Source of the DNA: Proteus vulgaris
Lineage (GTDB): Bacteria; Pseudomonadota; Gammaproteobacteria; Enterobacterales; Enterobacteriaceae
Reading direction: 5' to 3'
Assembly: GCA_901472505.1 (NCBI GenBank)
Contig: LR590468.1
Span: 1,674,001-1,738,000, forward strand
Length of the DNA stretch: 64,000 bases
The position numbers were made by a program, and so were the translations under genes. The notes beneath the pieces were generated by a model. The model did no database searches and had not been told where the DNA came from. It saw only the letters and a list, made by a program, of their open reading frames with translations. Shown here in pieces: positions 57,145-64,000 of this stretch (its first letter is position 1; each line of letters starts with the position of its first letter).

Positions 57145-57568
57145 TTTTATTTATTAAATAGAAAGTTAAATTTTATTCTTGATAAAAGCCAGTAAATACA
57201 AGGTATCTACTGGCTTAATGATGGGCTGTAAACCGCTAAGAAATCTTACTCAATATTTTGGATCTGCTCATTGAGTAGCGGTCTAGACCCTAGAAAAATC
57301 AATAAGTTACCGAAAAGAAACCGTTCAAAAATGCCTGTTTGCCCACCAAACTGCCCACCACTTGCCTGTGGCTTTTACTAAATCTTAGTGGTTAGCAATG
57401 GAAAAACAGTGCCGTTTTTTTGCTGCTGTTAGTACTTAAAAGTAGCAGTTTTGAAGGGCTTTATCGAGTAATTTTTTCAACACTCTACGCACTGGTGGAT
57501 ATTATAGTATCCAAGTTCTGTTTTATTTCGCTATAATGGATATAACTGTAGCCACTTGGTCTTTGCGG
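57145..57568. other. Junction between murQ and the accessory block
   Basis: About 420 bases without a credible gene. It contains a weak hairpin (GCCAGTA with TACTGGC, 57192-57220), a region with two copies of TGCCCACCA (57347-57363), and the promoter and operator of the first hipB. Codon and base use change after this stretch, so it may hold the left end of an integrated element. No integrase or attachment duplication could be confirmed. Confidence 0.45.
57495..57542 (+). promoter_or_regulatory. Promoter and HipB-type operator of the first hipBA module
   Basis: An inverted repeat, GGATA and TATCC separated by six bases (57497-57512), is followed by a TATAAT box (57532-57537) and another GGATA (57538-57542). 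TATCC/GGATA half-sites are the ones used by E. coli HipB, although there with an eight-base gap and the opposite order. Autoregulation is the likely role. Confidence 0.6.
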
Positions 57569-57859
57569 ATGAATTTTACCTTACTTGATGATACCGATGT
57601 AAGCCAAGCTTATGCGGCTTATTTACGTGAGTTACGCAAGCAGGCAAAGCTGTCGCGCGCTGCATTGGCTGAGCGAAGCTGCGTACCTGCGGCCACCATT
57701 AAGAAATTTGAGCTGACCGGGCAAATTTCATTTCGTCAATTGCTGTTGCTATGGCAGACACTTGATTCGCTAGATAGGCTTTATCAGCTCACGCAACTTA
57801 GCAAAGAACGCGCTGCTATACCCACGAGTATTGATGAGGTGCTAAAAGATGAGTTTTAA
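57569..57859 (+). CDS. hipB: HipB-like antitoxin, XRE-family regulator (module 1)
   Basis: A 96-residue DNA-binding protein with a helix-turn-helix at about residues 30-60 (SRAALAERSCVPAATIKKFE). ATG 57569 is chosen because the earlier in-frame ATG (57536) overlaps the TATAAT box. It overlaps hipA by 11 bases, so the two are coupled. As antitoxin it should bind and restrain the HipA kinase and repress its own promoter. Confidence 0.82.
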   Translation: MNFTLLDDTDVSQAYAAYLRELRKQAKLSRAALAERSCVPAATIKKFELTGQISFRQLLLLWQTLDSLDRLYQLTQLSKERAAIPTSIDEVLKDEF

Positions 57860-59198
57860 ACCGATTCAGAAGCTTAATGTTACTCGTACGCTAAGCTCAG
57901 GTGAGCAGATATCTGTTGGAGTCTTGGCGCAGAATCGGCAAGGCGTTTTTTTTCAGTATACTGACGACTATTTGCAGCAGTTTGGCAATTTATCACCGTT
58001 TACCTTGCAAGCGAATACGCTAGTTCAAGCCGCACCTAAAGCGCCGCACCAAGGTGTACATGGCGTATTTGGAGATTGTTTGCCCGATGGCTGGGGCATG
58101 TTGTTACAAGATCGTATTTTCCGGCAAAAGGGCATCCTACCTAATCAATTAACGGCGATGGATAGACTGGCCTTTGTCGGTGATAAAGGCATGGGAGCGC
58201 TGTCTTTTTCTCCGGTGTCTGAGTTTTCAGCCACGACATACGCGGACATTGATTTAGCAACCTTGGGCTTAGAAGCACAAACGCTGTTCGATGCTTCAAT
58301 GTCAGATTATATGGATGATAATCACGATGAGTTAGATGGGCATACGCAACAGGTGTTGGCCGCATTAGTCGCCGGTGGTAGTTCGGGTGGAGCAAGGCCC
58401 AAGGCGCAGATTTATATGCCTGCAGGGGAAACTCAGCATTGTCGAACCTTTGCTCAGCCTAGAGATGAGGCTTGGCTGATTAAGTTTACCTCGAAAAATC
58501 TCGCGCTCGGGCATGAAGAAGGGTTGTGTGAAGCGGTTTATTTGCAAATGGCCGAGCTTGCCAAGTGCCAACCACCAGTCTGGCAACTCATTGAAGCACC
58601 AACTACAAGCGGTGCGTCTGCCTGGTTGGCGCTTAAGCGTTTTGATTATGTCACGGAGCAGGCCCGTTTAAGTGGTAATCGCAGTTCAGGTCGCCTACAT
58701 ATGCACAGCGCTTGCGGGCTGCTGGATGCAGACTTTCGAACGCCAAGTTTAGATTATATTGACTTGATCAAAGCCAGCCGTCAGTTGTGTAAATCCCCCG
58801 CTGCTGGGCAGCTGCAATTTCGCCGTGCCGTTTTTAACCTGCTGTCGTCTAATCAAGACGACCACAGTAAAAACTGGGCGTTTTTGCAAGCGGATGACGG
58901 TCAATGGAACCCTGCACCTTTTTACGATGTTACCTACAGCCCGCATCCATTCAACGAACACGCCACTGCTTTCGGCGGTTATGGCAAAGCGCCATCGCTT
59001 AAGGTGATGCAAAAACTTGCTACTAGTGCTGGCTTTGCGAATTGGAATGATGCAAAGCAAGTTATTGAAGAAGTCGCAGAAGCCATCAGCCAATTTACGT
59101 ATCTTGCCAAGCAACAAGGGATCAGTAAAACAACAATGTCCGTTATTGCTAAGACATTGGAGCAGCGTAAACAAGAAAATGCAGCGCTTTTTCTATAA
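57849..59198 (+). CDS. hipA: HipA-like serine/threonine kinase toxin (module 1)
   Basis: A 449-residue HipA-family kinase. An N-terminal subdomain (GVLAQNRQGVFFQYTDDYL) and the glycine-rich loop GGSSGGARPKA (near residue 180) are followed by the catalytic NQDDHSKNWAF motif (near 335-345) and the metal-binding FYDVTYS. In E. coli HipA phosphorylates glutamyl-tRNA synthetase, blocking translation and causing persistence; targets of relatives differ. All catalytic residues appear intact. Confidence 0.88.
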   Translation: MSFKPIQKLNVTRTLSSGEQISVGVLAQNRQGVFFQYTDDYLQQFGNLSPFTLQANTLVQAAPKAPHQGVHGVFGDCLPDGWGMLLQDRIFRQKGILPNQLTAMDRLAFVGDKGMGALSFSPVSEFSATTYADIDLATLGLEAQTLFDASMSDYMDDNHDELDGHTQQVLAALVAGGSSGGARPKAQIYMPAGETQHCRTFAQPRDEAWLIKFTSKNLALGHEEGLCEAVYLQMAELAKCQPPVWQLIEAPTTSGASAWLALKRFDYVTEQARLSGNRSSGRLHMHSACGLLDADFRTPSLDYIDLIKASRQLCKSPAAGQLQFRRAVFNLLSSNQDDHSKNWAFLQADDGQWNPAPFYDVTYSPHPFNEHATAFGGYGKAPSLKVMQKLATSAGFANWNDAKQVIEEVAEAISQFTYLAKQQGISKTTMSVIAKTLEQRKQENAALFL

Positions 59199-59216
59199 CA
59201 ATAAGAAGGGACAGTA

Positions 59217-60221
59217 ATGAAGCTCGGCCGAAACGATCCTTGCCATTGTGGCAGTGGTAAAAAATTTAAACGTTGTTGTATGAGCAGCGTTTCCAAGCAA
59301 CATGCCCAAGTCTTCGATGATGTTGAAACCATGCTGGCAATGAACCCAAATTTGAGTCTTGATGAACTCAATGCCGCTTTGCAGCACAAAGTGCAAGAAC
59401 GCAATCATCAACCTCATCCCGATTTTTGTGGCGTAACGCCAACGCAAATGGCCAATTGGCTTTATGCGCCTTTTGATCAATTACAGTGGGTGACAATCAG
59501 CACTCCCGACTCTCTTTCTGCCAGCCCTGTGATGCGTTATCTAGCGCTCATTCTTGATGAGGCCATGGCGCAAGAAGGCTCCTTCAAAGCCACGAGTAAA
59601 GGCAACTTACCGGCTAAGTTGGTTAAACAGGCCAGTGAGTTATTGCCTGAGTTTGCCGTTGCTCAATTCGAACGTAGTATAAGCATCAGCGAGTTTTCGG
59701 GCAGCAACGAAGACAAATTTAATGCCTTGCACTACACCCGAGTGCTTGCCGAAATTAGCGGTATTATTTATCGGCGCAGTGGCCGCTACCATGTAAAAAA
59801 ATCAGCGCAAAAGCAGTATCAAGCGCTAGGCATACAGGCCTTTTTCAAACCTATGTTAGAGGCCGCCATCAGCAAATATAACTGGGGTTATTTGGACAGT
59901 TTCGAATACGATGTCGACTTGCGCACTTTTTGGTTGTTTATGCTGTGGCGTATTCAAAGCCACAACAGTGTGGAGCAGCTTGTGAAAGAGGTGATGACAG
60001 CTTTCCCTGATCTATTGCTGGTATTCCCTACGGATGATTACTTCTCGCCAGAAAGAAACTTAAGTATGCTCATCGAATCACGATTTATTGAGCGATTTTT
60101 GCAGTTTTGGGGATTTGTAACGATTGACCCAAGACGTTATATAAACGCTGAACAAGTCGCCAGAGTGATTCAGGTACAGCCTTTGTTAAAACAAACTTTT
60201 CAATTCACAATAAATAAATAG
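59217..60221 (+). CDS. SEC-C motif protein of unknown function
   Basis: A 334-residue protein opening with a SEC-C zinc-binding motif, NDPCHCGSGKKFKRCC (residues 6-21), like the SecA C-terminus. The rest has no family I can name and looks helical, with LKATSKG-type basic patches and an AEISGIIYRRSGRYHV segment. SEC-C domains bind zinc and often occur in accessory or stress-related proteins of unknown action. It starts 18 bases after hipA in the same direction with AAGGGA upstream, so it may be co-transcribed with module 1. The following gene begins 10 bases later. Confidence 0.75.
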   Translation: MKLGRNDPCHCGSGKKFKRCCMSSVSKQHAQVFDDVETMLAMNPNLSLDELNAALQHKVQERNHQPHPDFCGVTPTQMANWLYAPFDQLQWVTISTPDSLSASPVMRYLALILDEAMAQEGSFKATSKGNLPAKLVKQASELLPEFAVAQFERSISISEFSGSNEDKFNALHYTRVLAEISGIIYRRSGRYHVKKSAQKQYQALGIQAFFKPMLEAAISKYNWGYLDSFEYDVDLRTFWLFMLWRIQSHNSVEQLVKEVMTAFPDLLLVFPTDDYFSPERNLSMLIESRFIERFLQFWGFVTIDPRRYINAEQVARVIQVQPLLKQTFQFTINK

Positions 60222-60231
60222 CAAGGTCACC

Positions 60232-61348
60232 GTGAGCGAATATCAATACTATAAATTTGAGCGTCTGGATGGGTATTTAGATGCTAAAGCACGTCAAGCA
60301 CTCAGAGCCATTTCAAGCCGTGCCGAGATCAGCGCTACGGCCTTTCAGGTGTATTACACCTACAGTGATCTAAAGGCCGAGCCTTTTGAGCTGATGTTAA
60401 AATACTTTGATATCGGTTTTTACTATGCCGATTGGGGCTCAATCGATGTACACATCAAGCTACCAGCAGGAACGCTTCCAGATGCGTTACTTGGCTTTTC
60501 AAGTGATGGACTTCATGTTCACGAAAACGATGAGTGGCAGTTGCTGATTTTTTCCCTTGAGGAGTATGATGAGTATTTTGACGATGAGCATGCTGACGAC
60601 TTTTTCCAGCATTTAGCCGCTTTACGCGGCGGGTTAATGCAAGGGGATTGGCGCCTTGTGTACTTTATGTGGCTCAAAGCGTTTGATTTTAATGATGGCG
60701 TTGAGCGAGTGCCGTTAATTCAATTCGATTTTGAGCACCTCAGTGAAGAGGAGCAGGCGTTTGCTGCGCTGTATGATATTCCCTTAGCATTGGTTAAGGC
60801 GCTCGCCATGGTGCTGAGCGAACAACCAAGTCACCAAGCCAAACAAACTCAGCTTACGCTTGATGCGTGGATCCATAATCTCTCGCAAGCAGAGAAAGAC
60901 ACGCTATTACGCACGTTGTTTGAGCAAGGCCAACTAACCCGTCACCAAGCCTTAGCGCTGACGCGAAAAGAACCTGTCAACACAGACGAGATCTATCAAT
61001 ACTGGTTAACCTCCGCCGTCATTTCTCCTTTCATTGAGCAAGCGCAAAGTCAATTACAGCAAGAGCAAGCCGCAGCACTCGCAAAAAATTAGCTATCGAA
61101 AAGCGGAAAAAGAAAAAGCGTTGACGGATATCTACAATCAACGTGAGCACTACTGGCAGCAATCACAAGAGCAAGCGGATCGAACTTGCGCCAGTGGTTA
61201 CGATGCGGCATCACGCTATCTGCATCAGCTGTTTGAGGCCTATCAGTTCAAAGCTGATGAAGCGGCGTTTGAACAACGCTTTAAGCGCTTTGTTGTGGCG
61301 AATAATAGCCGTAAAGCACTGTTAAATCGCTTGAGTGATTTGCTTTAA
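60232..61348 (+). CDS. Conserved protein of unknown function, frameshifted
   Basis: Begins at GTG 60232 (MSEYQYYKFERLDGYL). It resembles, from memory, a family of hypothetical proteins that start MSEYQYYEFQ and often sit beside SWIM zinc-finger genes. The visible frame stops at 61092 (ALAKN), but a second frame covering 61094-61348 (ISYRKAEKEKALTDIYNQ, ending LLNRLSDLL) looks like the missing C-terminus. Removing one A from the six-A run at 61083-61088 joins them into 371 residues. No catalytic motif is recognised. It is probably in one transcription unit with the SEC-C gene. Confidence 0.65.
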
Positions 61349-61427
61349 ACGATGAGGCGATAGGCTGGCCAAATGACGTTAGCAAAAAACCGATTGAGGG
61401 TTGGTTGAAAGGTTGTAAGCCCACCAA

Positions 61428-61470
61428 AGGTCTACAGATTGTTAACTATGAAGTCACTTTGTGTAGACCT
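61428..61470. repeat. Inverted repeat between convergent accessory genes
   Basis: AGGTCTACA (61428-61436) and TGTAGACCT (61462-61470) are perfect inverses, 25 bases apart. The position between convergent genes fits a terminator-like structure, without a U-tract. Confidence 0.45.
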
Positions 61471-61491
61471 CGGGGTCTAAGCAACGCGCTT

Positions 61492-62811
61492 TTACCATCT
61501 CTGTGGTAAATACTGCGTGAAATACAAAGGCATCACGATATTGGTTTGCTCTAATGCGGATGAGCCTTGTGTACCCGTTAACTTAAAGGTTTTACTTGGA
61601 GTACATTTTTCAACGTAGGATGCCAACGATTTTGCTCTTGTACGTTTACCACTTTTGACCTCCACAGGGACGATATCGCCTTCATCGGTCGCCAAAATAA
61701 ATTCGATTTCGGCGCGGGCGTCATTCCATGAATAGCTTGGGTCAACGCCAATGGCAGTGAGCTCTTGTTGCACAAAGTTTTCAGCCACATAACCTTTGTA
61801 TTCATAGTTTTGTTGCTTAATTTCTTTATAACTGCTGCCGAGCATATGATTAAGCAGGCCCACATCAAACAGAAACAGTTTCACCATATTTTCTTTTTTA
61901 TAGGCCGCTAACGGAGATTTCGGCAATCCTTCAATAGGGTAGTTTGGCAAAGCTAAGCGGCAGCAGTTAAGCCAATGGATCGCGGTTTCAAAATCGCTAT
62001 AACGAGATTTACGCTCATGCACATGCTTAAATTTAAAGCGTTTAACCGACTCATCGCTGACAAGTGATAGCTGGGCTGGAATGCTATTAAATACCGATTC
62101 AATCAGTGTGGCGTCGACCTTGCCCGCGTACTTACCAAAATCGCGGCGATAACCTTCCACTAAATCGGCATGAATTTTTGTGACTTTTTCAACACGCTCT
62201 AGAATGCTTGAATCCTTATACTGATACCAAGCAGAAACGGCTTCCGGCATACCACCAGTAAAAAAGTAGTCAGTGAGTTTGTCCATCAATTTGGTGTGTA
62301 CTGCCGGTGTGCTTGCTTGACTATCAAACGCTTTGATCAGCGCTTGCTCGTTGGATGCGTAAATAAATTCTTGGAAGGTCAGTGGTCGTAAATTGTATTG
62401 TTCTACCTTGCCCACAGGGAAGGTGTTGAGCAAACCAATATTCGAGCCGCTGGCAGCGACAAAATAGGACGGTGCTTTTTCAGCAAAGTACTTTAGTGAG
62501 GTAACGGCACGTTCACATTCGCCAATTTCATCTAATATCAGCAGATCGGTTTCTGGGTTGAACGCTTGGTTGGTTAACAACTCAATGTTCATTACTAGCT
62601 CGTCAGGTGACAGAGAGCCATCGAACGCTTCTTTGTAGGCAGGGTTTTCAAGGAAGTCGATACGAAGGATGTTGGCAAAGGTGTTCCCAAATAACTCTTG
62701 TAGCAGATAGGTTTTACCTGTTTGTCTTGCACCATCGATCAATAATGGCTTGCGCACCGGTTGATTTTTCCATGCTATTAGGGCGTTTAGTAAGTTGCGC
62801 TGCATTGTCAT
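61492..62811 (-). CDS. AAA-family ATPase with DUF4143 domain
   Basis: A 439-residue protein of the widespread AAA_14/DUF4143 type. Walker A is GARQTGKT (residues 27-34), Walker B is LLILDEIG (near 93-100), and a sensor region lies at FVAASGSNIG. The C-terminal half (about 215-430) is a DUF4143 domain with a restriction-endonuclease-like core: NDARAEIEFIL and PVEVKSGKR resemble the D-ExK pattern of nuclease folds. The exact function of the family is unknown. Operator-like palindromes lie upstream of its start. It is opposite in direction to the genes on both sides. Confidence 0.85.
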   Translation of the reverse strand: MTMQRNLLNALIAWKNQPVRKPLLIDGARQTGKTYLLQELFGNTFANILRIDFLENPAYKEAFDGSLSPDELVMNIELLTNQAFNPETDLLILDEIGECERAVTSLKYFAEKAPSYFVAASGSNIGLLNTFPVGKVEQYNLRPLTFQEFIYASNEQALIKAFDSQASTPAVHTKLMDKLTDYFFTGGMPEAVSAWYQYKDSSILERVEKVTKIHADLVEGYRRDFGKYAGKVDATLIESVFNSIPAQLSLVSDESVKRFKFKHVHERKSRYSDFETAIHWLNCCRLALPNYPIEGLPKSPLAAYKKENMVKLFLFDVGLLNHMLGSSYKEIKQQNYEYKGYVAENFVQQELTAIGVDPSYSWNDARAEIEFILATDEGDIVPVEVKSGKRTRAKSLASYVEKCTPSKTFKLTGTQGSSALEQTNIVMPLYFTQYLPQRW

Positions 62812-62858
62812 TTCCCGCCAATTAAGACTGTTAACTGCCTGTAGTATAACTCAGTCTA

Positions 62859-62913
62859 CACTTTTACGCGCAGAAAAGTGCGGAATTTTACATTTTTATG
62901 CGCATAAAAGTGT
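62859..62913 (-). promoter_or_regulatory. Two palindromic operator-like sites upstream of the DUF4143 ATPase gene
   Basis: Site 1 is CACTTTT and AAAAGTG separated by eight bases (62859-62880). Site 2 is a near-perfect palindrome centred on ATGCGCAT (62890-62913), sharing TTTT-GCGC-AAAAGTG. Both lie 50-100 bases before the ATPase start and probably bind the same repressor. Confidence 0.55.
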
Positions 62914-62982
62914 AATTTGATGACCTTTGGCATTCAGGGATCCAGATCATCGCCTTGGCCAACGCGCAAGCTAAACCTAAAG

Positions 62983-63110
62983 GTGGGATATAAATCCAAT
63001 TATATTGAGTAAAGTGGGAATATAGTCCCGCATTTAACTTGCTGGAGTAGCTTGGGATTCAAAGTTGGACTATATTCTCATTAACGGTTGAATAGTGGGA
63101 ATATAGTCCC
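62983..63110 (+). promoter_or_regulatory. Array of four operator copies upstream of the second hipB
   Basis: Exact copies of GTGGGAATATAGTCCC occur at 63014-63029 and 63095-63110. An inverted imperfect copy lies at 63065-63080, and a degenerate one (GTGGGATATAAATCC) at 62983-62997. Each is palindromic (GGGA and TCCC). Start-to-start spacings are 31, 51 and 30 bases, close to whole helical turns. Confidence 0.7.
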
Positions 63111-63123
63111 TTTGGTTGGTGAT

Positions 63124-63429
63124 ATGGCTAAGCGTGACTTACACAATGTACTGTTTCCAAAGCAGCGCAAAATCCTGACTCATTTTGGTGAAGACCTGCT
63201 GTTGGCGATGAAACGACGTGGTTTTACCAAAAAGCTACTGTGTGAACGTACTGGTTTTGATCATAAAACCGTGAATAAAGTCTTTGCCGGTGATCCGGGT
63301 GTTGCCATAGGCACTTACTTAAAAGTCATGGCCGTTCTTGGCATGGAAAGCAACTTTGCAGACATGGCTGCTCATGATGAAGTGGGTATCAAGCTGCAAA
63401 ACATAAAATTGCTGGAAGGTTCAAGATGA
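63124..63429 (+). CDS. HipB-like antitoxin, XRE-family regulator (module 2)
   Basis: A 101-residue protein with a helix-turn-helix at about residues 34-60 (KKLLCERTGFDHKTVNKVF). ATG 63124 (MAKRDLHNVL) is chosen because the earlier TTG start at 63088 would read through an operator copy. Its stop overlaps the next gene's ATG (ATGA). It shows little similarity to the HipB of module 1 beyond the fold. Confidence 0.78.
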   Translation: MAKRDLHNVLFPKQRKILTHFGEDLLLAMKRRGFTKKLLCERTGFDHKTVNKVFAGDPGVAIGTYLKVMAVLGMESNFADMAAHDEVGIKLQNIKLLEGSR

Positions 63430-64000
63430 GCCGTGAAATCGTCGAAGTCTATGCCGACTGGCAGCCAATTGAGGCGCCTTTGCTAATAGGACAGCTGACT
63501 TACAGCGATTCAAGCCGAGGTGGCGTGTTTAGTTTTGCCTACGATAAAGCATTTTTAACTTCAGTCTATCGTTTACAAATTGATCCCATTCTGACGCTTC
63601 ACCCCAGTGAACTCTACAACGATGAAGCCAATAAAAACTTTCGTGCATTTCTTGATTCGTCACCTGACAGATGGGGGCGTATTTTAATGCAGCGGCGTGC
63701 GGCGATTGAGGCGCGCAAAGGCATTCGAGCAACAAGTCGATTAAACGAGTTGGATTACCTGTTGGGCGTACATGACTCTTACCGGATGGGTGGTATTCGA
63801 TTTAAGCAAGCAGGCTCGGATGCTTTCTTAGATGACAACTCTGAGTTTGCTGCGCCGCCAATGGCTTCTTTGCGAGAGCTTGAGCACGCAGCAATGCAGA
63901 TTGAAAAAGGCGATAACATCGACAGTGACGAGTATTATCGCTGGTTGAAGATGCTGATTTCTCCAGGCTCATCATTAGGTGGTGCAAGACCCAAGGCTTG
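63426..64000 (+). CDS. HipA-like kinase toxin (module 2), 3' end outside window
   Basis: The first 191 residues of a HipA-family kinase, cut by the window end. It starts MSREIVEVYADWQPIEAPL at ATG 63426, overlapping the antitoxin stop. The N-terminal subdomain (GVFSFAYDKAFL, and SSPDRWGRILMQRR, a typical HipA segment) is followed by the glycine-rich loop SSLGGARPKA right at the end. The catalytic half is not visible, so activity cannot be judged. Its sequence differs clearly from the module 1 kinase; it is a separate family member, not a duplication. Confidence 0.85.
   Translation, partial: MSREIVEVYADWQPIEAPLLIGQLTYSDSSRGGVFSFAYDKAFLTSVYRLQIDPILTLHPSELYNDEANKNFRAFLDSSPDRWGRILMQRRAAIEARKGIRATSRLNELDYLLGVHDSYRMGGIRFKQAGSDAFLDDNSEFAAPPMASLRELEHAAMQIEKGDNIDSDEYYRWLKMLISPGSSLGGARPKA

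Noticed and set aside
57347..57363. Integrase arm-type repeats or att core after murQ
   Set aside because: Two short TGCCCACCA copies alone, with no second end or integrase in the window, do not support an attachment site call.
61034..61348. Independent 104-residue gene
   Set aside because: Its first part overlaps the preceding gene in another frame, and the coding-like part fits as the C-terminus of that gene after a one-base correction.

Overview
The window is AT-rich enterobacterial chromosome, most likely from Proteus or a close relative in the Morganellaceae. The basis is the dnaA-dnaN-recF-gyrB core with rpmH, rnpA, yidD, yidC and mnmE on its other side, enterobacterial-type FdoGHI/FdhE/SelAB proteins, and strong A/T preference at third codon positions. 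The genus is an inference. I saw no rRNA, tRNA, insertion sequence or CRISPR array.

Layout. (1) 1-9669: cellulose operon, bcsB (5' end outside the window), bcsC, an Acetobacter-type bcsD, a PAS-GGDEF diguanylate cyclase, a galU-type UDP-glucose pyrophosphorylase and the cellulase bcsZ, so polymer export, c-di-GMP production and substrate supply sit together. (2) 9956-10384: tandem Mop (molybdate-binding) protein. (3) 10493-12142: LTA-synthase-like sulfatase-fold membrane enzyme. (4) 12254-22303: selenocysteine-dependent formate dehydrogenase unit, selB, selA, fdhE, fdoI, fdoH, fdoG on the minus strand with fdhD divergent; fdoG has an in-frame UGA followed by a SECIS-like hairpin. (5) 22385-26256: TupA-like ATP-grasp protein, an unknown secreted protein, a nitrilase-family hydrolase and a LysR regulator. 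(6) 26690-32959: hemophilin-type heme acquisition locus (secreted hemophore, Slam outer-membrane exporter, TonB-dependent receptor with a premature stop, TonB). (7) 33017-35929: two-gene operon of a metallophosphoesterase and a protein resembling the pore-forming domain of Cry delta-endotoxins. (8) 36079-56136: DUF1097 protein, mnmE, yidC, yidD, rnpA, rpmH, dnaA, dnaN, recF, gyrB, pepT, an AbgT-family transporter, asd, a small methyltransferase, a MocR regulator with a GNAT enzyme, and a Sel1-repeat protein; murQ follows (56245-57144). (9) From about 57.2 kb to the window end: an accessory block with visibly different, less AT-rich codon use, holding two HipBA-type modules around a SEC-C protein, a conserved protein of unknown function and a DUF4143-type ATPase.

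A strong general signal is that many genes are broken by a single-base indel, usually in or beside a short homopolymer: selB, fdhE, fdoG, mnmE, yidC, gyrB, the MocR 5' end and the conserved accessory gene. Several of these are essential, so consensus sequencing errors are the simplest explanation. They are annotated here as reconstructed genes with the break marked.

The most interesting biology is the Cry-like/phosphoesterase operon, the hemophilin locus with RNA hairpins on both sides of the hemophore cistron, and the accessory block whose two HipB genes are preceded by related palindromic operators, four of them phased before the second module.
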